From: Sycon ciliatum
Lineage: Eukaryota; Porifera; Calcarea; Leucosolenida; Sycettidae
DNA: 64,000 bases
NCBI RefSeq assembly: GCF_964019385.1
Contig: NC_088643.1
Location: forward strand, 17,136,873-17,200,872
Direction of reading: 5' to 3'
Position 1 is the stretch's first letter, and each line of letters begins with the position of its first letter. Position numbers and translations under genes: made by a program. The notes beneath the pieces were generated by a model. That model did no database searches and was not told where the DNA came from. It saw only the letters and a program-made list of their open reading frames with translations. This document shows positions 30,988 to 41,849 of the stretch, in pieces.

Positions 30988-33055
30988 CGTTTTTTATTTA
31001 TTTTTTATTTTTTACTATGTTCACATTCCCAGCTCGAAAAATTTATAATAAAGAAGGACAATGGTACTGTGACGACGGGTTGCACCGAGACGCAGCAGTG
31101 ATGGTGCAACCGGTGGGGCATTGATGGCTCTGACCTGAGGTCTCGGCATCACGGCCAAAAACACGCACCAAAAAAACAAAAGATAGAGCTGTCAGCAAAG
31201 TGAAAAGAAGCCCGGGAAGGGTTAACACCAGCGAGTGTGCGGGAGAAACTGTGAGACTATTAACAACAAGGGTTGTGACTGAGAGGAGCATCATCATGGC
31301 TGATCATGGCGAGTCGATTGTCCGAGCCAGTTGTGGTGCATAGATAGGGATAGGCGAGAGCAGCATCCTAGTGAGTCGACTGCCCAGAGCCAGGTTGTGC
31401 TTCGCAGATGGCGATAAACGTTCGTTTTGAATGCTTGCATTCCCTTGCTGTGGGGAGGCTGGGACAGAAGAGCGGCGGGGAGGGACTGTCACTAATACTG
31501 CAGTGTGTGAACGAGCGCTTCAATCATGCGCCTGCGGGACAGATGCAAGCAGCTGGTGTTGGAGCTGGTGGTCATGGCCAATGACACTACCATGCTCGCT
31601 GCGAGTTCTGGGGCTGGATGAAGGGAAATAGCGCGGTGGCAAAACGGAGAGCAGCTGCGGAGGGCCAGGCAGGTAATGCAGCTTGTATAGGCAGGCAAGC
31701 GAGGCAACAGTACGGCGGATGGCCATGCTAGGTAATAGTGCACCTGGACCGATGATTCGCAGAGCACAGCGTTGGATATGATCCAGGCGTTGCAGGTAGC
31801 TGGGCGGAGCACCTATCCAGATGAGGGGGCATACTCCATTATGCATAACCTGTCGAACAAATGCCTTGTATTGTGGTGCGGCCGGCTGGCGAGAGAATGT
31901 GCGCTGCATGGCGCAGGAAACCCAGGCGTTGTTTGGCTCGAGCGGCACCCTTCTGGAGATGAGTGCTGAATGACAGCTTCGAGTCAAAGGTCACTCCAAG
32001 TAAAGAGAGAGCCTTCTCCTCAAGCAAGGACAGGAGTGCCGCCGAAGACAATGCGAGGCAAATTGATGGGGTTCTGCGGAGAGTGGCGGTCATGGCTTGG
32101 GACTCGACGGTTCGAAGGAGATGCGCCATCTGCGGCCCCACTGATGCAAGCGATCAACAGAAGTCTGGAGGTTCAATGCTGCATCGGCTGGGCCTGGGGA
32201 TGTGTCGAGGGAGACCAGGCTACACAAGGTAATATCGTCGACGTACGCCTCCAGGTGGGCTCCGGGTGAGAGAGCCTCTGAGGCGTCGTTCACGTAAATC
32301 AGGAAGAATGTAGGGCCGAGTACTAGTATGCTCCTTGGGGAACTCCTGATGATATGGTGTACGGCGACGAGGTTTGCATTGAATGGACCGTCCACCTAGG
32401 TAGGAAGAGAGCCAGATATGCAGGGGACCGCCAATGCCAAGATGGCGGACTTTGTGGAGGAGGCCAGCATGGGACACACGGTCGAATTCTCCGGCTATCC
32501 ACGGCTAGAATACGTGCTGCACCGCCTCGGCCGACGGCTGTGATCCAGGCATGGTGCAGAGCCTGTAGCCCATCTGAGGTACCGAGGCCGCGACGAAACC
32601 CGAACTGGTGGGGTGTCAGGAGCTTCGCTCAAGGTGATTCGTGAGTTGACGATTGATAACGCTCTCCATGATCTTAGAGATTATGCTCAGCAGTGAAACT
32701 GGACGATAATTCCTCAAGGCGGATCGTGAAGATCGCTTGTGGATTGGGACCACGCCGGCAGTCTTCCACATTTGTGGCTGGACTCTGTGCTGGAAGCAAA
32801 GAGCAAAGAGCTGACATAGTGGCTTGGCAAGTTCTCTGGCGCATTCCTTCAAGACACGAGCGGAAATACCGTCGGGTCCAGTCGCCTTTGAGGCATCCAA
32901 ACGAGCTAGAAGCCGGTGGACTGCATCGGGACGAAAGTGGACTGTCGTTAGTGCAGGTGCGCCTGTGAATGCCGTGTCCGGTAAGTCCATCGTAGTAAGG
33001 TAGCGGCCCTGTACACTGCATTTGTTAGAAAGGAAACGTGGGAAAGCCTCCGATT
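30988..33055 (-). pseudogene. LINE reverse transcriptase, frameshifted
   Basis: Reading the minus strand: KATGPDGISARVLKECA and NYRPVSLLSIISKIMESVI (RT motifs, about 32700-32900), VLGPTFFLIYVND then YVDD (32245-32234, catalytic), LLGVTFDSKLSFSTHL, and the C-terminal WIGAPPSYLQRLDHIQRCAL (about 31700-31830). At least three frameshifts. AT-rich A-tail-like sequence at 30988-31018 marks the 3' end. It appears inserted between the zinc-finger promoter flank and duplication A; an uninterrupted version is at about 39975-40010. Confidence 0.8.
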
Positions 33056-33069
33056 TCTAAGTGAAGCTA

Positions 33070-34300
33070 GGTAGGTACGTCTCAAGGTCTCAAGGTTTCC
33101 AAGAACGTTTCCTTGTGACGATCATCAGTTGGGAAATACATCACAATAGGGAACACGAAAAGGGAACATGTTAATAGGTTTCCGGCACTTGTTTTTGCCG
33201 ACTTTGACCAAGTAGAACAACTGACTGACACTACAGCATGTAGGGCTGGGCGGATAATGCTAGCATTATAACAAGCATTAAAGTGTGCGATTTGGAATAA
33301 GCACAGTGCTAGCATAATACTCGCGGCATTTCCCACAAGAGTAGCATTATAGTCTGATTAAATTTCGGGTTTTCGCCATCTGTACAGTAGGGCGGCATAG
33401 CGGTATACTCGCCATTTTCCGACGGAACCATGCATCCTGCTGGCCGATGGTCCTGCTCCACAGAACAATGTGCTCTTTCACCACCTCTCGCGTACGTGCA
33501 ACCTTCATCACTAAGAAAGGAGCCGCGGAACCTTCTGTGCTGGATGCCACAGTGTGGCTGACCTTCCAAGTTGGAAGGTCGTTGGTTAGCGCTATCGAGA
33601 AGTGCTCAAGCTGACTTTCATGCCGCGGAATCTCTCAGTACTCCTTGTCAGTGTTGTGCTAGATTGTGCACGTCTGACTGTTCAAAATCTGGTTTAGTTG
33701 GTGGACTTGATCGCATAACTTGTGCCCACAATTTCCATGTTACAATTTTTCCTTGGCTCACCATCTGAGTTCTTCTGTGTTCTTTAAAATGCACACCTGA
33801 AGAGCCGTCATGAACAAAATGGCGAAACGATGGTCATGTGATACTATACATGTAATTGCAATTAGTTAGTCCATCATTGTCATCAACTAAGTACATTACT
33901 GTAGGATACTGGCGTTCGGTTTGTTACAATTCGCCCCAGCGAAGCTTCTCCTTCATATTTTCATCTCTGATAATATTGAGCCTCCCAAGTTGGGTGGTTG
34001 TTGCTTTGTGTTGTCGAATTGTGGTTTAACCGTTCTGTCTGGTCTTGCCGTCCCGTCATCATAGTTACCAGGCCTGCATTCCATGAAGCCTTTGAATGTA
34101 GCTTGTGCTCAGCTCGATAGCGCTCGCCTTCCCCTCTTTGGAATTGGCACTAATATCCATGAACCTTCCAAGTTGGAAGGCCGTTGGTTAGCGCTATCGA
34201 GCAGTGCTCAAGCTGACTTTCATGCCGTGGAAAGTCTCAGTACTCCTTGTCAGGTGTGCTAGATTCTGCACGTCTGACAGTTCAAAATCTGGTTTAGCTG
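33070..34300. repeat. Segment A of a 1.2-kb direct duplication
   Basis: Closely matches 40638-41830 from GTACGTCTCAAGGTCTCAAG onward. Contains decayed hammerhead HHR-G and two copies of the CCTTCCAAGTTGGAAGG module about 600 bp apart. No coding potential recognised. Confidence 0.85.
33097..33135 (-). ncRNA. Decayed hammerhead ribozyme HHR-G
   Basis: CTGATGA is intact, but the GAA is GGA and stem II is nearly lost; stem I has a bulge. Homologous to HHR-F. Probably inactive. Confidence 0.35.
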
Positions 34301-34700
34301 GTGGACTCATACGCATAACTCGTGCCCACAATTTCCATCTTACCAATCTTTTCCTTGGCTTACCATCTGGATTCTTAAAAAACCAATTTTTCCCTTGGCT
34401 TACCATCTGAGTTCTTAAAAAACCAATTTTTTCCTTGGCTTGCCATCTGAGTTCTTAAAAAAACATGGACATAATAGACTTGGATGGAGAGCCCAGGATA
34501 AATTTATGAAAAAGAAAAAGGACCAAGGAACTACAAGGTACGCTATAATGTCCGCTAACACCACCAGTTACTAAACGTCCTTCACAGCTGAGACTTTCAG
34601 CTCGTGCTTGTTTTGGTTGCGCTCAGCTTCCCCTTTTATGTTATCATAATAAATTAGAACCTTCCAAATTATTGGAAGGCTGTTGGAGTGCGCATCCAAG
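33556..34700. repeat. CCTTCCAAGTTGGAAGG modules
   Basis: The palindromic motif at 33558 and 34163 is followed by TTGGTTAGCGCTATCGAG; a weaker one lies at 34664. An inverse AGCTCGATAGCGCT occurs at about 34109. Duplicate copies are at 41130 and 41735. Function unknown. Confidence 0.6.
34340..34462. repeat. About 40-bp tandem repeat, three copies
   Basis: TTCCTTGGCTTACCATCTG plus TTCTTAAAAAACC, repeated. 34463-34900 has no recognised feature. Confidence 0.8.
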
Positions 34701-34902
34701 ATGTGCTAGAGCTGTTCGTCAGTTAGTTGTAGAATGTCAGTACCGTTGGTCAGTGTCGTGCAATGTTATCACATGAGCTGGTTGTTTAGCATCTGGTGGT
34801 GTTAGTGGACATTTTAAAGTAGTTCCTTGGTCCTTATTCTTTTCTATTAAGATGCCATAATATTATTAATTAGTGGAACAGTATGAAGTATAGCAGCTCT
34901 GT

Positions 34903-35211
34903 TAAGATTTTAGATACTTGGTAAAAACATTAACATTTTTAGATACTTGGTAAAACATTAACATTTTAGATACTTGGTAAAAACATTAACATTTTACATA
35001 CTTGGTAAAAACATTAACATTTTAGATACTTGGTAAAAACATTAACATTTTAGATACTTGGTACAAACATTAACATTTTTAGATACTTGGTAAAAACATT
35101 AACATTATAGATACTTGGTAAAAACATTAAAATTTGAGATACTTGGTAAAAACATTAACATTTTAGATACTTGGTAAAAACATTAACATTTTAGATACTT
35201 GGTAAAAACAT
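34903..35211. repeat. 28-bp AT-rich tandem repeat, about 11 copies
   Basis: Unit TAGATACTTGGTAAAAACAT plus TAACATTT, with small length changes. Confidence 0.92.
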
Positions 35212-35656
35212 TTGTGTACACTTACATGGGAGACAATTGCATTCATCCGGCAACATGAGCATGGAGAGGGTGGGTCTTGTAGCGGTGTGTGTTATGTATA
35301 AAATATAGAGCCGAAGGATTTATTGCAATTTCATACCAGTATAAAAAACCGAGGTCCGTCTTGTAACCAAGCCCATGTGCAAGTTTGGTGTTCTTATCCT
35401 AATGTTCTTGGCCATTGCTTTGCACTTGTGTTTTCAGGAACAAAATCGCAGGTCCTGTTCCCGTTTCTGTGGAGTCGTGAGCGTTTACAGTACACTTTAG
35501 GCTCTGTTTTTCTTTGTTCATGCTGAATGACGCAAATGTACCAGCAATGAAAAAGTAGTGCCCTCTCTTGAATCGTGACTGCCCCATCTGTGATGGACAT
35601 TGAACAAATAGTGCCCCAGGGCCCAGGGCCAGGGGCACTAATCGCGCGAGTACGGT

Positions 35657-35727
35657 ATAAGAAAAAGAAGTTCAGAGATACATCACACGTAATTGGAGTG
35701 ATGTATCTCTGAACTTCTTTTCCTTAT
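35657..35727. repeat. 30-bp-arm hairpin
   Basis: Arms ATAAGAAAAAGAAGTTCAGA... and the inverse, loop of about 11 bp. The rest of 35212-36256 shows no recognised gene; short ORFs are unsupported. Confidence 0.8.
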
Positions 35728-36256
35728 AGTTGAAGTCTCTTACCTTATTTCCATCATTCCCTGTAGTATTTTGAGAAGAAGGGAACGAAAACGTTCAACA
35801 CTTTTGACACATGTCCTAACTGGCTGGTGGTGATTCTTGCGTAGATGCATGCGTAGACAATACCTTATGACCGGTATAATTATTTTATATTTGAGGATTT
35901 CCCAAAGACATACTTCAGTAGTCTAAATTGAAGGGAGTTCCATTATAATGGGAGGCTGTAAAGTTGAGATAGCAGACAGTGAACAGCTTAGCTAGAAAAA
36001 TACTATAGGCTGAATGTTCCAGAATGGTCCTAGGATACCTGATAAAGGCTGATTCACATGCATCTTCTGCCACATGTACTGTATCAGTGTGAGAACGAAC
36101 TTTGAGGAAGACGAGTTCGAGCATACAATAATTGTATTGCCATGAGTTCTACCCTGCTTTTCATTGAAAACACTATCTCCATGACCTCCGAACCCTTTAC
36201 CATGCAGACCACCAGCAATGATCAGGTGAATTGTACACAATTGTGTAGCCTATATA

Positions 36257-37386
36257 CTAGAACTGTGGTACAATCATGCAGTTATGCTCCAACCTCCGAA
36301 AGGATGCCAAATTATGCTCCAAATTTTCAACCACCAAAATATGCCAATAATTATGCCAGCATAATCCGCCGATGCCTACTCTCAGGTCTGCGGGCAAGGC
36401 ATTCCAAAAAGTAGCCGTGGGGAAGAGAAGTGACCTCCTGGCGCGTTTCCCAACCCATGGCAGAGTGAATGCGAGTTTACGGCGGCGACTACGCGTGGGG
36501 CAGTATCCTGCTGCTTCAAGAAGTTCTGGTTGGGTGGTGACCAGATGGAAGAATTCCATAAGGCAGGCGATATTCCTGCGCCAGGATAGACTTGGCCACC
36601 CCAGCTGTCTAAACAATGACGACTTGGGCTCGTCTGATCGGCAAGGGCATCTATCAAGCCGCATGACTGTGCGAGCTACTCTGGCTTGCAGCCGTTCAAG
36701 GGTGAGCCGCTGTGCGGCAGAGAGGGAGGACTCCCATACTGGGGCGGCGTATTCTGCTATGGGGCGGACATACGTAAGGTACAGCTTCCTGACGATGTCT
36801 CCTGTTAAACGGTCAGCCATATGGCACAGAAGAACACATCGTTGTCTAAACTTGCTTATTGCCTGTTCAACGTGCTCCTGGAAGCTAAGTGTTTCACTCA
36901 ACAGCACTCCCAGGTGATGGTGAGTGGTTGACGGCTGGATACCACGGATGGTCTCTACAGCTCCTTCCTCAGCGAATAAGATAACAACGATTTTCGATGG
37001 GCTGAAGGTTCCGCCTACTCGGTCGGCCCAGGCAAATGTGTCCTGCAGGGCAGTCTACATTGGGCTGGTCCCTTTGGTTCGTGCTGGGCCGACGGCGGTA
37101 TCATCCGCGAACAGGTAAACATCAGCGTGCTGGTTGCGTTTTGAGGCACTGGGTAAGCTGTTGATATGCACCAGGAAAAGCAATGGCTCGAGGTGGGAAC
37201 CCTAGGGTACTCCAGACTTGACGGGACGTGGGGAGGACAGATGGTGTTGGACGCGGACACTGAATGTACGCGTATCGAGGTAGTTCTTAAACCAACTCGT
37301 AGCCGGAGCATTGCAGATAGTCCTGAGTTGCTGGCGAAGCACGTCATGCGGCACTTTCCGCTGCCGCTTGGTGTCTTCCCCGCTTC
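36257..37386 (-). pseudogene. 5'-truncated LINE reverse transcriptase inserted in a zinc-finger unit
   Basis: Minus strand: SWFKNYLDTRTFSVRVQHH and PVKSGVP (RT palm), LFADDT at about 37098-37112 (catalytic), then a long C-terminal frame with YLTYVRPIAEYAAPVWES and FWNALPADLR (36257-36907). Two or more frameshifts. A different family from the one at 31-33 kb. Its 5' end abuts the zinc-finger start codon region (next entry). Confidence 0.8.
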
Positions 37387-37870
37387 GTTGGGCGTCAGAT
37401 GCCCTCCTCATTTTCTTTTGTCGCAGTCAACAGTTAGAGTCTGGGAGAAGGGGCAGAGAAACAGAAGAGCACTCAAAAATCACTGCGTACTGATAGTCAT
37501 AACGGAACACGACTCGAACTCACACCACCTACAAACGCTAGCATACTGTATTGTCAGTGACAGAGAAACTACAAATCCCAAGCTCTTCATCACCATCCTC
37601 ATCAGGTTATGCGAAAGAACAGTCATCATGAGGAGTCAGCAGACTACCGGAGCCCGCGGCTTGAGAACCGCTTATGGGCGCTATGGATATAATACAGAGT
37701 GAGTCAGTAGTGCATCGCTAGTGCATTGTACATACATGTACTTCTCTTCGCCGCGACTTTGCCGAAGCATCACTTTACATAATACTATTGGCTCATCATC
37801 CGAGCTTTAAAATGTACTAGTACAGCGTTTTCTTCCACTTCAGTTGTCGCACTGAGTCCTTTCTCCTCTA
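37387..37870 (-). pseudogene. Zinc-finger unit fragment fused to the LINE
   Basis: Carries the unit's leader (TTCTCTGCCCCTTCTCCCAG splice-acceptor-like sequence at 37443-37462) and an ATG at 37409-37411 opening MRRASDAQRSGEDTKRQR, a basic start like the other units. It then runs straight into the LINE RT frame. The rest of the zinc-finger body is missing. Confidence 0.6.
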
Positions 37871-38203
37871 CTGTGCATGTGCTAATTTCACCCAATAAAT
37901 GAATTGAGGAACTCTGCACCTCCAGACTGGGTACAGTGTTTCCCTTTCACTTTCGCTTCCAATGTCCGCCCCACGAGCAGGCTCTCGGCCGCACAAAATC
38001 AAAGGAAAAAAAAGATATTGCCAATACTTTGCAGGCTGGACATGAGATTTGCAAACAGCATAAATTCCCGATGCTCTGCCAAGATAGCTTAGGAAACGAG
38101 GCGAACACTAAAAGGCGCCTTAAGAAAATATGTCTCTATTTCTTTTTACATAGAACAAGAGAACCGTTGAATCCTAAAGAGTATAGTACCATGCACGTCC
38201 AAA

Positions 38204-39154
38204 TCAAGACCGCCGCCGGGGGGCGTAGCACACGTAACACTGCGGAAGGGTGGCACGATTCATATTCATGCATATCAAGCACGGCCAGTCAACTTCAACG
38301 ACGTTGCTGCTCTCGTTCAAAGTGGCCAGATTCGACTGGAAAGTGCTGACCATACTTTCCAACGACGGCAGGGTATTCATTCCTTCGCTTGTTTGTGTAG
38401 ATGCTACCGTTGGTAATGCGGGTGTAGACGTAGACGCATGCGTAGACAAAGGTGAAGCATACCTACACTCTTCACAATTTCTGCACACCGACTCCCCTTG
38501 GACCTCGATGTTTTTGGTCTGGCATCCTGAGCAAATCCACATCGGTATTTGCCAAAGTCTCCTGTTCCTCTGCTCCTGCTGTGGCGGCTGCTGCTGCGGT
38601 TGCTGCTGCTGCTGCTGCAGCTGCAGCTGCTCCTCCAGCTGCAGCTGCTGCTGCTCCTGCTGCTCCTGCAGCTGCTGCTGCTGCAGCTGAAGCTGCTGCT
38701 CATGCTGCTGCTGCCCCAGCTGCCCCAGCTGCTGCTGCCCCTGCTGATCCTGCTGTTGTAGTTGCTGCAGCAGCTGCTGGTGCTGCAGGTGCTGATGTAG
38801 CGGTTGCTGCTGCTGCTGCAGCAGCTGCAGCAGCTGCTGCTGTGGCGATTGCTGATGCTGTTCCCGCAGCTGCTGCATCTGCTGCTCCAGCAGCTCCAGC
38901 AGCTGCTGCTTCTCCTCCTGCTGCTGCTGCTGCAGCTGTAGCTCCTGCTGATAATGCTGCTGCCGCAGCTGCTGCTGCTGCTCCTCCTGCTCCTGCTGCA
39001 GCTGCTGCAGCTGCTGCTGCTCCTGCTGTTGTAGATGCTGCTGCTGCTGTCGTAGTTGTTGTTCTTGCCGTTGCAGCTCTTGCCTTCGGTGCGGACCATA
39101 TGGCCTCCACTTTGTGGGCGATGTCGACACCTTCTTTGAGGGCGGTTGCGACAT
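38204..39154 (-). CDS. RanBP2-type double zinc-finger protein with large Gln-rich region, copy 2
   Basis: 316 residues from MSQPPSKKVSTSPTKW. Residues about 20-195 are Gln-rich with Leu, Glu and His interruptions, encoded by CAG/CAA/CTG-type repeats. Finger 1 starts at W206 (WICSGCQTKN, later CRNC), finger 2 at about W290 (W-P-C-L-I-C, ten residues, C-Y-V-C). The linker LPSLESMVSTFQSN matches copy 1. The start follows a splice-acceptor-like leader; an upstream in-frame ATG at 39253 would lie before that site. The Gln tract is more than ten times longer than in copy 1. RNA or ubiquitin binding is a family possibility, not shown. The opposite-strand poly-Leu and poly-Ala ORFs are shadows. Confidence 0.72.
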   Translation of the reverse strand: MSQPPSKKVSTSPTKWRPYGPHRRQELQRQEQQLRQQQQHLQQQEQQQLQQLQQEQEEQQQQLRQQHYQQELQLQQQQQEEKQQLLELLEQQMQQLREQHQQSPQQQLLQLLQQQQQPLHQHLQHQQLLQQLQQQDQQGQQQLGQLGQQQHEQQLQLQQQQLQEQQEQQQLQLEEQLQLQQQQQQPQQQPPQQEQRNRRLWQIPMWICSGCQTKNIEVQGESVCRNCEECRYASPLSTHASTSTPALPTVASTQTSEGMNTLPSLESMVSTFQSNLATLNESSNVVEVDWPCLICMNMNRATLPQCYVCYAPRRRS

Positions 39155-39857
39155 TTTGATTGTTGCAGTCAACAGTGAAAAATCTGGGAGAAGGGGCAGA
39201 GAAACAGAAGAGCACCCAAAATTCACTGCGTACTGATAGTCATCACCAAACACGACTCAAACTCACACCATCCACAAACGTTAGCATATTGTACTGTCAG
39301 TGACAGAGAAACAACAAAATCTCAAGCTCTTCATCACCATCATCATCAGGTTATGCGAAAGAACAGTCATCATGAGGAGTCAGCAGACTACCGGAGCCCG
39401 CGTCTTGAGAACCGCTAACAGCCGAAGCGCTTATGGGCGCTATGGATACAGAGTGGGTCAGTAGGGCATCGCTAGTGCATTGTACGTACTTGGCTTCGCC
39501 GCGACATTGCCCAAGCTGCATGTCTTTTACATAATACTATTGGCTCGTCATCCGAGTTTTACTAACAATCAATATCAACATGTCAAAAAATATTGACTTT
39601 AGTTTAATAATCTGCGGACTTACAATGTATACCGGAACTGGCGTACGGATAATGACAAGGTCAGTGGCACGGTTAGAACGTGCAGTCTTGATTCTACACG
39701 TGGCGGTTGTCACTGTCTAGGACTAGAACTCTCATGCAGAGATACGGACTGTAAAAGCATGTGTGCAATGCACTGGTCACGCTATCTGCTCTGGTCACTG
39801 CTGCGTGAGGAGAAGTAAAATAACAGCAACCAACAAGATCCAACACTTCATTGAAGG

Positions 39858-39885
39858 TCTCAGGTTCTCCTTCTAAAAGTATAAT
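39858..39885 (-). promoter_or_regulatory. Promoter-like block of zinc-finger copy 2
   Basis: GAAGGAGAACCTGAGACC with an upstream TATA-poor ATTATACTTTTA. In the array units the same spot reads TATATAAAAGGAGAACCTGA, a good TATA box (43361-43370, 44842-44851, 47691-47700, 49136-49145). Copy 1 has ATTAAAAGGAGAACC near 29370. Confidence 0.4.
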
Positions 39886-40004
39886 GGCTGGGGCGACTCG
39901 GCGGCCAAACTGTCAGCATCTCATCCCGTACGGGAAGCTTCCCTATACGAGATAAACGAGATAAACCGTACCAGTAACGTTATTTTGCGTAAATCAAGCT
40001 AGGT

Positions 40005-40634
40005 ACCGTATTTCGAGGAATGTAAGTCGCACCAAGAGTACATAACCCCCCAGAGTGTGCAACGCCGATCCAGCTCTGCATAAGGTCTTGGTCGAGCGGA
40101 ATCGGATCTTCTGATGTCATGCGTACACTCCACACCAGCGCAAGGCCGGTCTCGAGGCAGGGCACCATTGTTTTTGATCCGAGAGTACCCGCGACTTCCC
40201 GGGTTCCCCTCAGATGTGTACGGTATTATGACGCAAAGATCCGATTCCGCTCGACCAAGATCCTATGCACAGCTGGATCAGGCGTTGCACACTCTGGGGG
40301 GGGGGGGGGGGGGGGGTTATGTACTCTTGGTCGCACCATTTTAGAGTTTTTTTTTCTTCTCTAAAAACACAAACCCGGCTCGAGACGAAAATAAGAACAA
40401 GAAAGATAACAAAGTTGCATGCAGGGAGAACGAAGAAACGACTAGAACACGGAAATTGTGGGTTGAAAGAACAAACAACTATTGAGTCGGGGCTGACTAC
40501 TAGTACCGAACTTCAAAGGCAAAGAAGGAGGTGAGACTTACAATCGAGTGTGACGTCTTACTTATGTAAATGCATTGTGACGATTTGGTTCGGACGTGAG
40601 AATAGGCTGCCCCGACTTCTAATCGGGGAAGTAC
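40005..40634. mobile_element. TA-type MITE with nested MITE
   Basis: TACCGTATTTCGAGGAATGT start and GGGGAAGTACGG end. The duplicate at 33060-33075 (GCTAGGTAGGTACGTC) lacks it, so the empty site is directly visible. Confidence 0.75.
40033..40338. mobile_element. CCAAGAGTACATAACC MITE inside the above
   Basis: Inverted ends CCAAGAGTACATAACCCCCC / GGGTTATGTACTCTTGG, with TCGCA on both sides as a 5-bp duplication. A poly-G run sits in the right arm. The outer MITE continues with TCGCACCATTTTAG. Confidence 0.8.
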
Positions 40635-40637
40635 GGT

Positions 40638-41830
40638 GGGTACGTCTCAAGGTCTCAAGGTTTCCAAGAACGTTTTCTTGTGACGATCATCAGTTGGAAC
40701 ATACATAACAATAGGGAACACGAAAAGGGAACATGTTAATAGGTTGCCGGCACTTGTTTTTGCCGACTTTGACCAAGTAGAACAACTGACTGACACTACA
40801 GCATGTAGGGCTGGGCGGATAATGCTAGCATTATAGCAAGCATTAAAGTGTGCGATTTGGAATGAGCACAGTGCTAGCACAATACTCGTGGCATTTCCCA
40901 CAACAGTAGTATTATAGTGTGATTAAATTTCGGAAGTTTTCGCCATCTGTACAGTAGGGCGGCATAGCGGTATACTCGCCATTTTCCGACGGAACCATGC
41001 ATCCTGCTGGCTGATGGTCCTGCTCCACAGAAGAATGTGCTCTTTCACCACCTCCCGCGTACGTGCAACCATTATCACTATGAAGGCAGCTGTGAGGCCT
41101 TCTGGGCTGGATTCCACAACGTTGCTGACCTTCCAAGTTAGTTGGAAGGCCGATGGTTAGCGCTATGGAGCAGTGCTCAAGTTGACTTTCACGCCGTGGA
41201 ATGTCTTAGTCCTCCTTGTCAGTTTTGTGCTAGATTGTGCACGTCTGGCCGTTCAAAATCTGGTTTAGTTGGTGGACTCGATCGCACAACTTGTGCCCAC
41301 AATTTCCATGTTACACATTTTTTCCTTGGCTCACCATCTGAATTCTTAATGCACACCTAAAGTAGTAAAAAGCCGTCAAGAACAGTATAGCGAAACGATG
41401 GTCATGTGATACTATACATGTAATTGCGTATAGTTAGTCATCATTGTCATCAACTAAGTACATTACTGTAGGATACTGGCGTTCGGTTTGTTACAATTCG
41501 TCCTCGAGAAGCTTCCCCTTCATTCTATTTTCATCTCTGATAATATCGAGCCTCCCAAGTTAGTTGGGTGGTTTTTTCTTTGCCTTGTCGAATTGTGGTT
41601 TGACCGTTCGGTCTGGTCTTGCCGTCCCGTCATCATACCAGGCCAGCATTCCATGAAGCCTTGGAATGTAGCTTGTGCTCGGCTCGATAGCGCTCGCCTT
41701 CCCCTCCTTGGAATTAGCACTGATATCTATGCACCTTCCAAGTTGGAAAGCCGTTGGTTAGCTATCGAGCAGTGCTCAAGCTGACTTTCATGCAGTGGAA
41801 TGTCTCAGTACTGAGTACTCTCAGTACTCT
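40638..41830. repeat. Segment A' of the 1.2-kb direct duplication
   Basis: Second copy of 33070-34300, including HHR-F and two CCTTCCAAGTTGGAAGG modules (41130 with an extra TTAG, and 41735). No gene seen. Confidence 0.85.
40662..40699 (-). ncRNA. Hammerhead ribozyme HHR-F (core intact, weak stem II)
   Basis: Stem I TTCCAA/TTGGAA, CTGATGA, three-base stem II TCG/CAA with one mismatch and a TCA loop, GAA, palindromic stem III AACGTT, cleavage base C. The tiny self-complementary stem III suggests it would act, if at all, as a dimer. Confidence 0.5.
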
Positions 41831-41849
41831 CAGACTTTCAGCTCGTGCG

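Noticed and set aside
34903-35211. CRISPR array
   Set aside because: Units are contiguous tandem copies with no unique spacers, in a eukaryotic context.
38250-39159. Poly-Ala and poly-Leu ORFs opposite zinc-finger copy 2
   Set aside because: Shadows of the Gln-rich coding strand; the minus frame carries the conserved zinc fingers.
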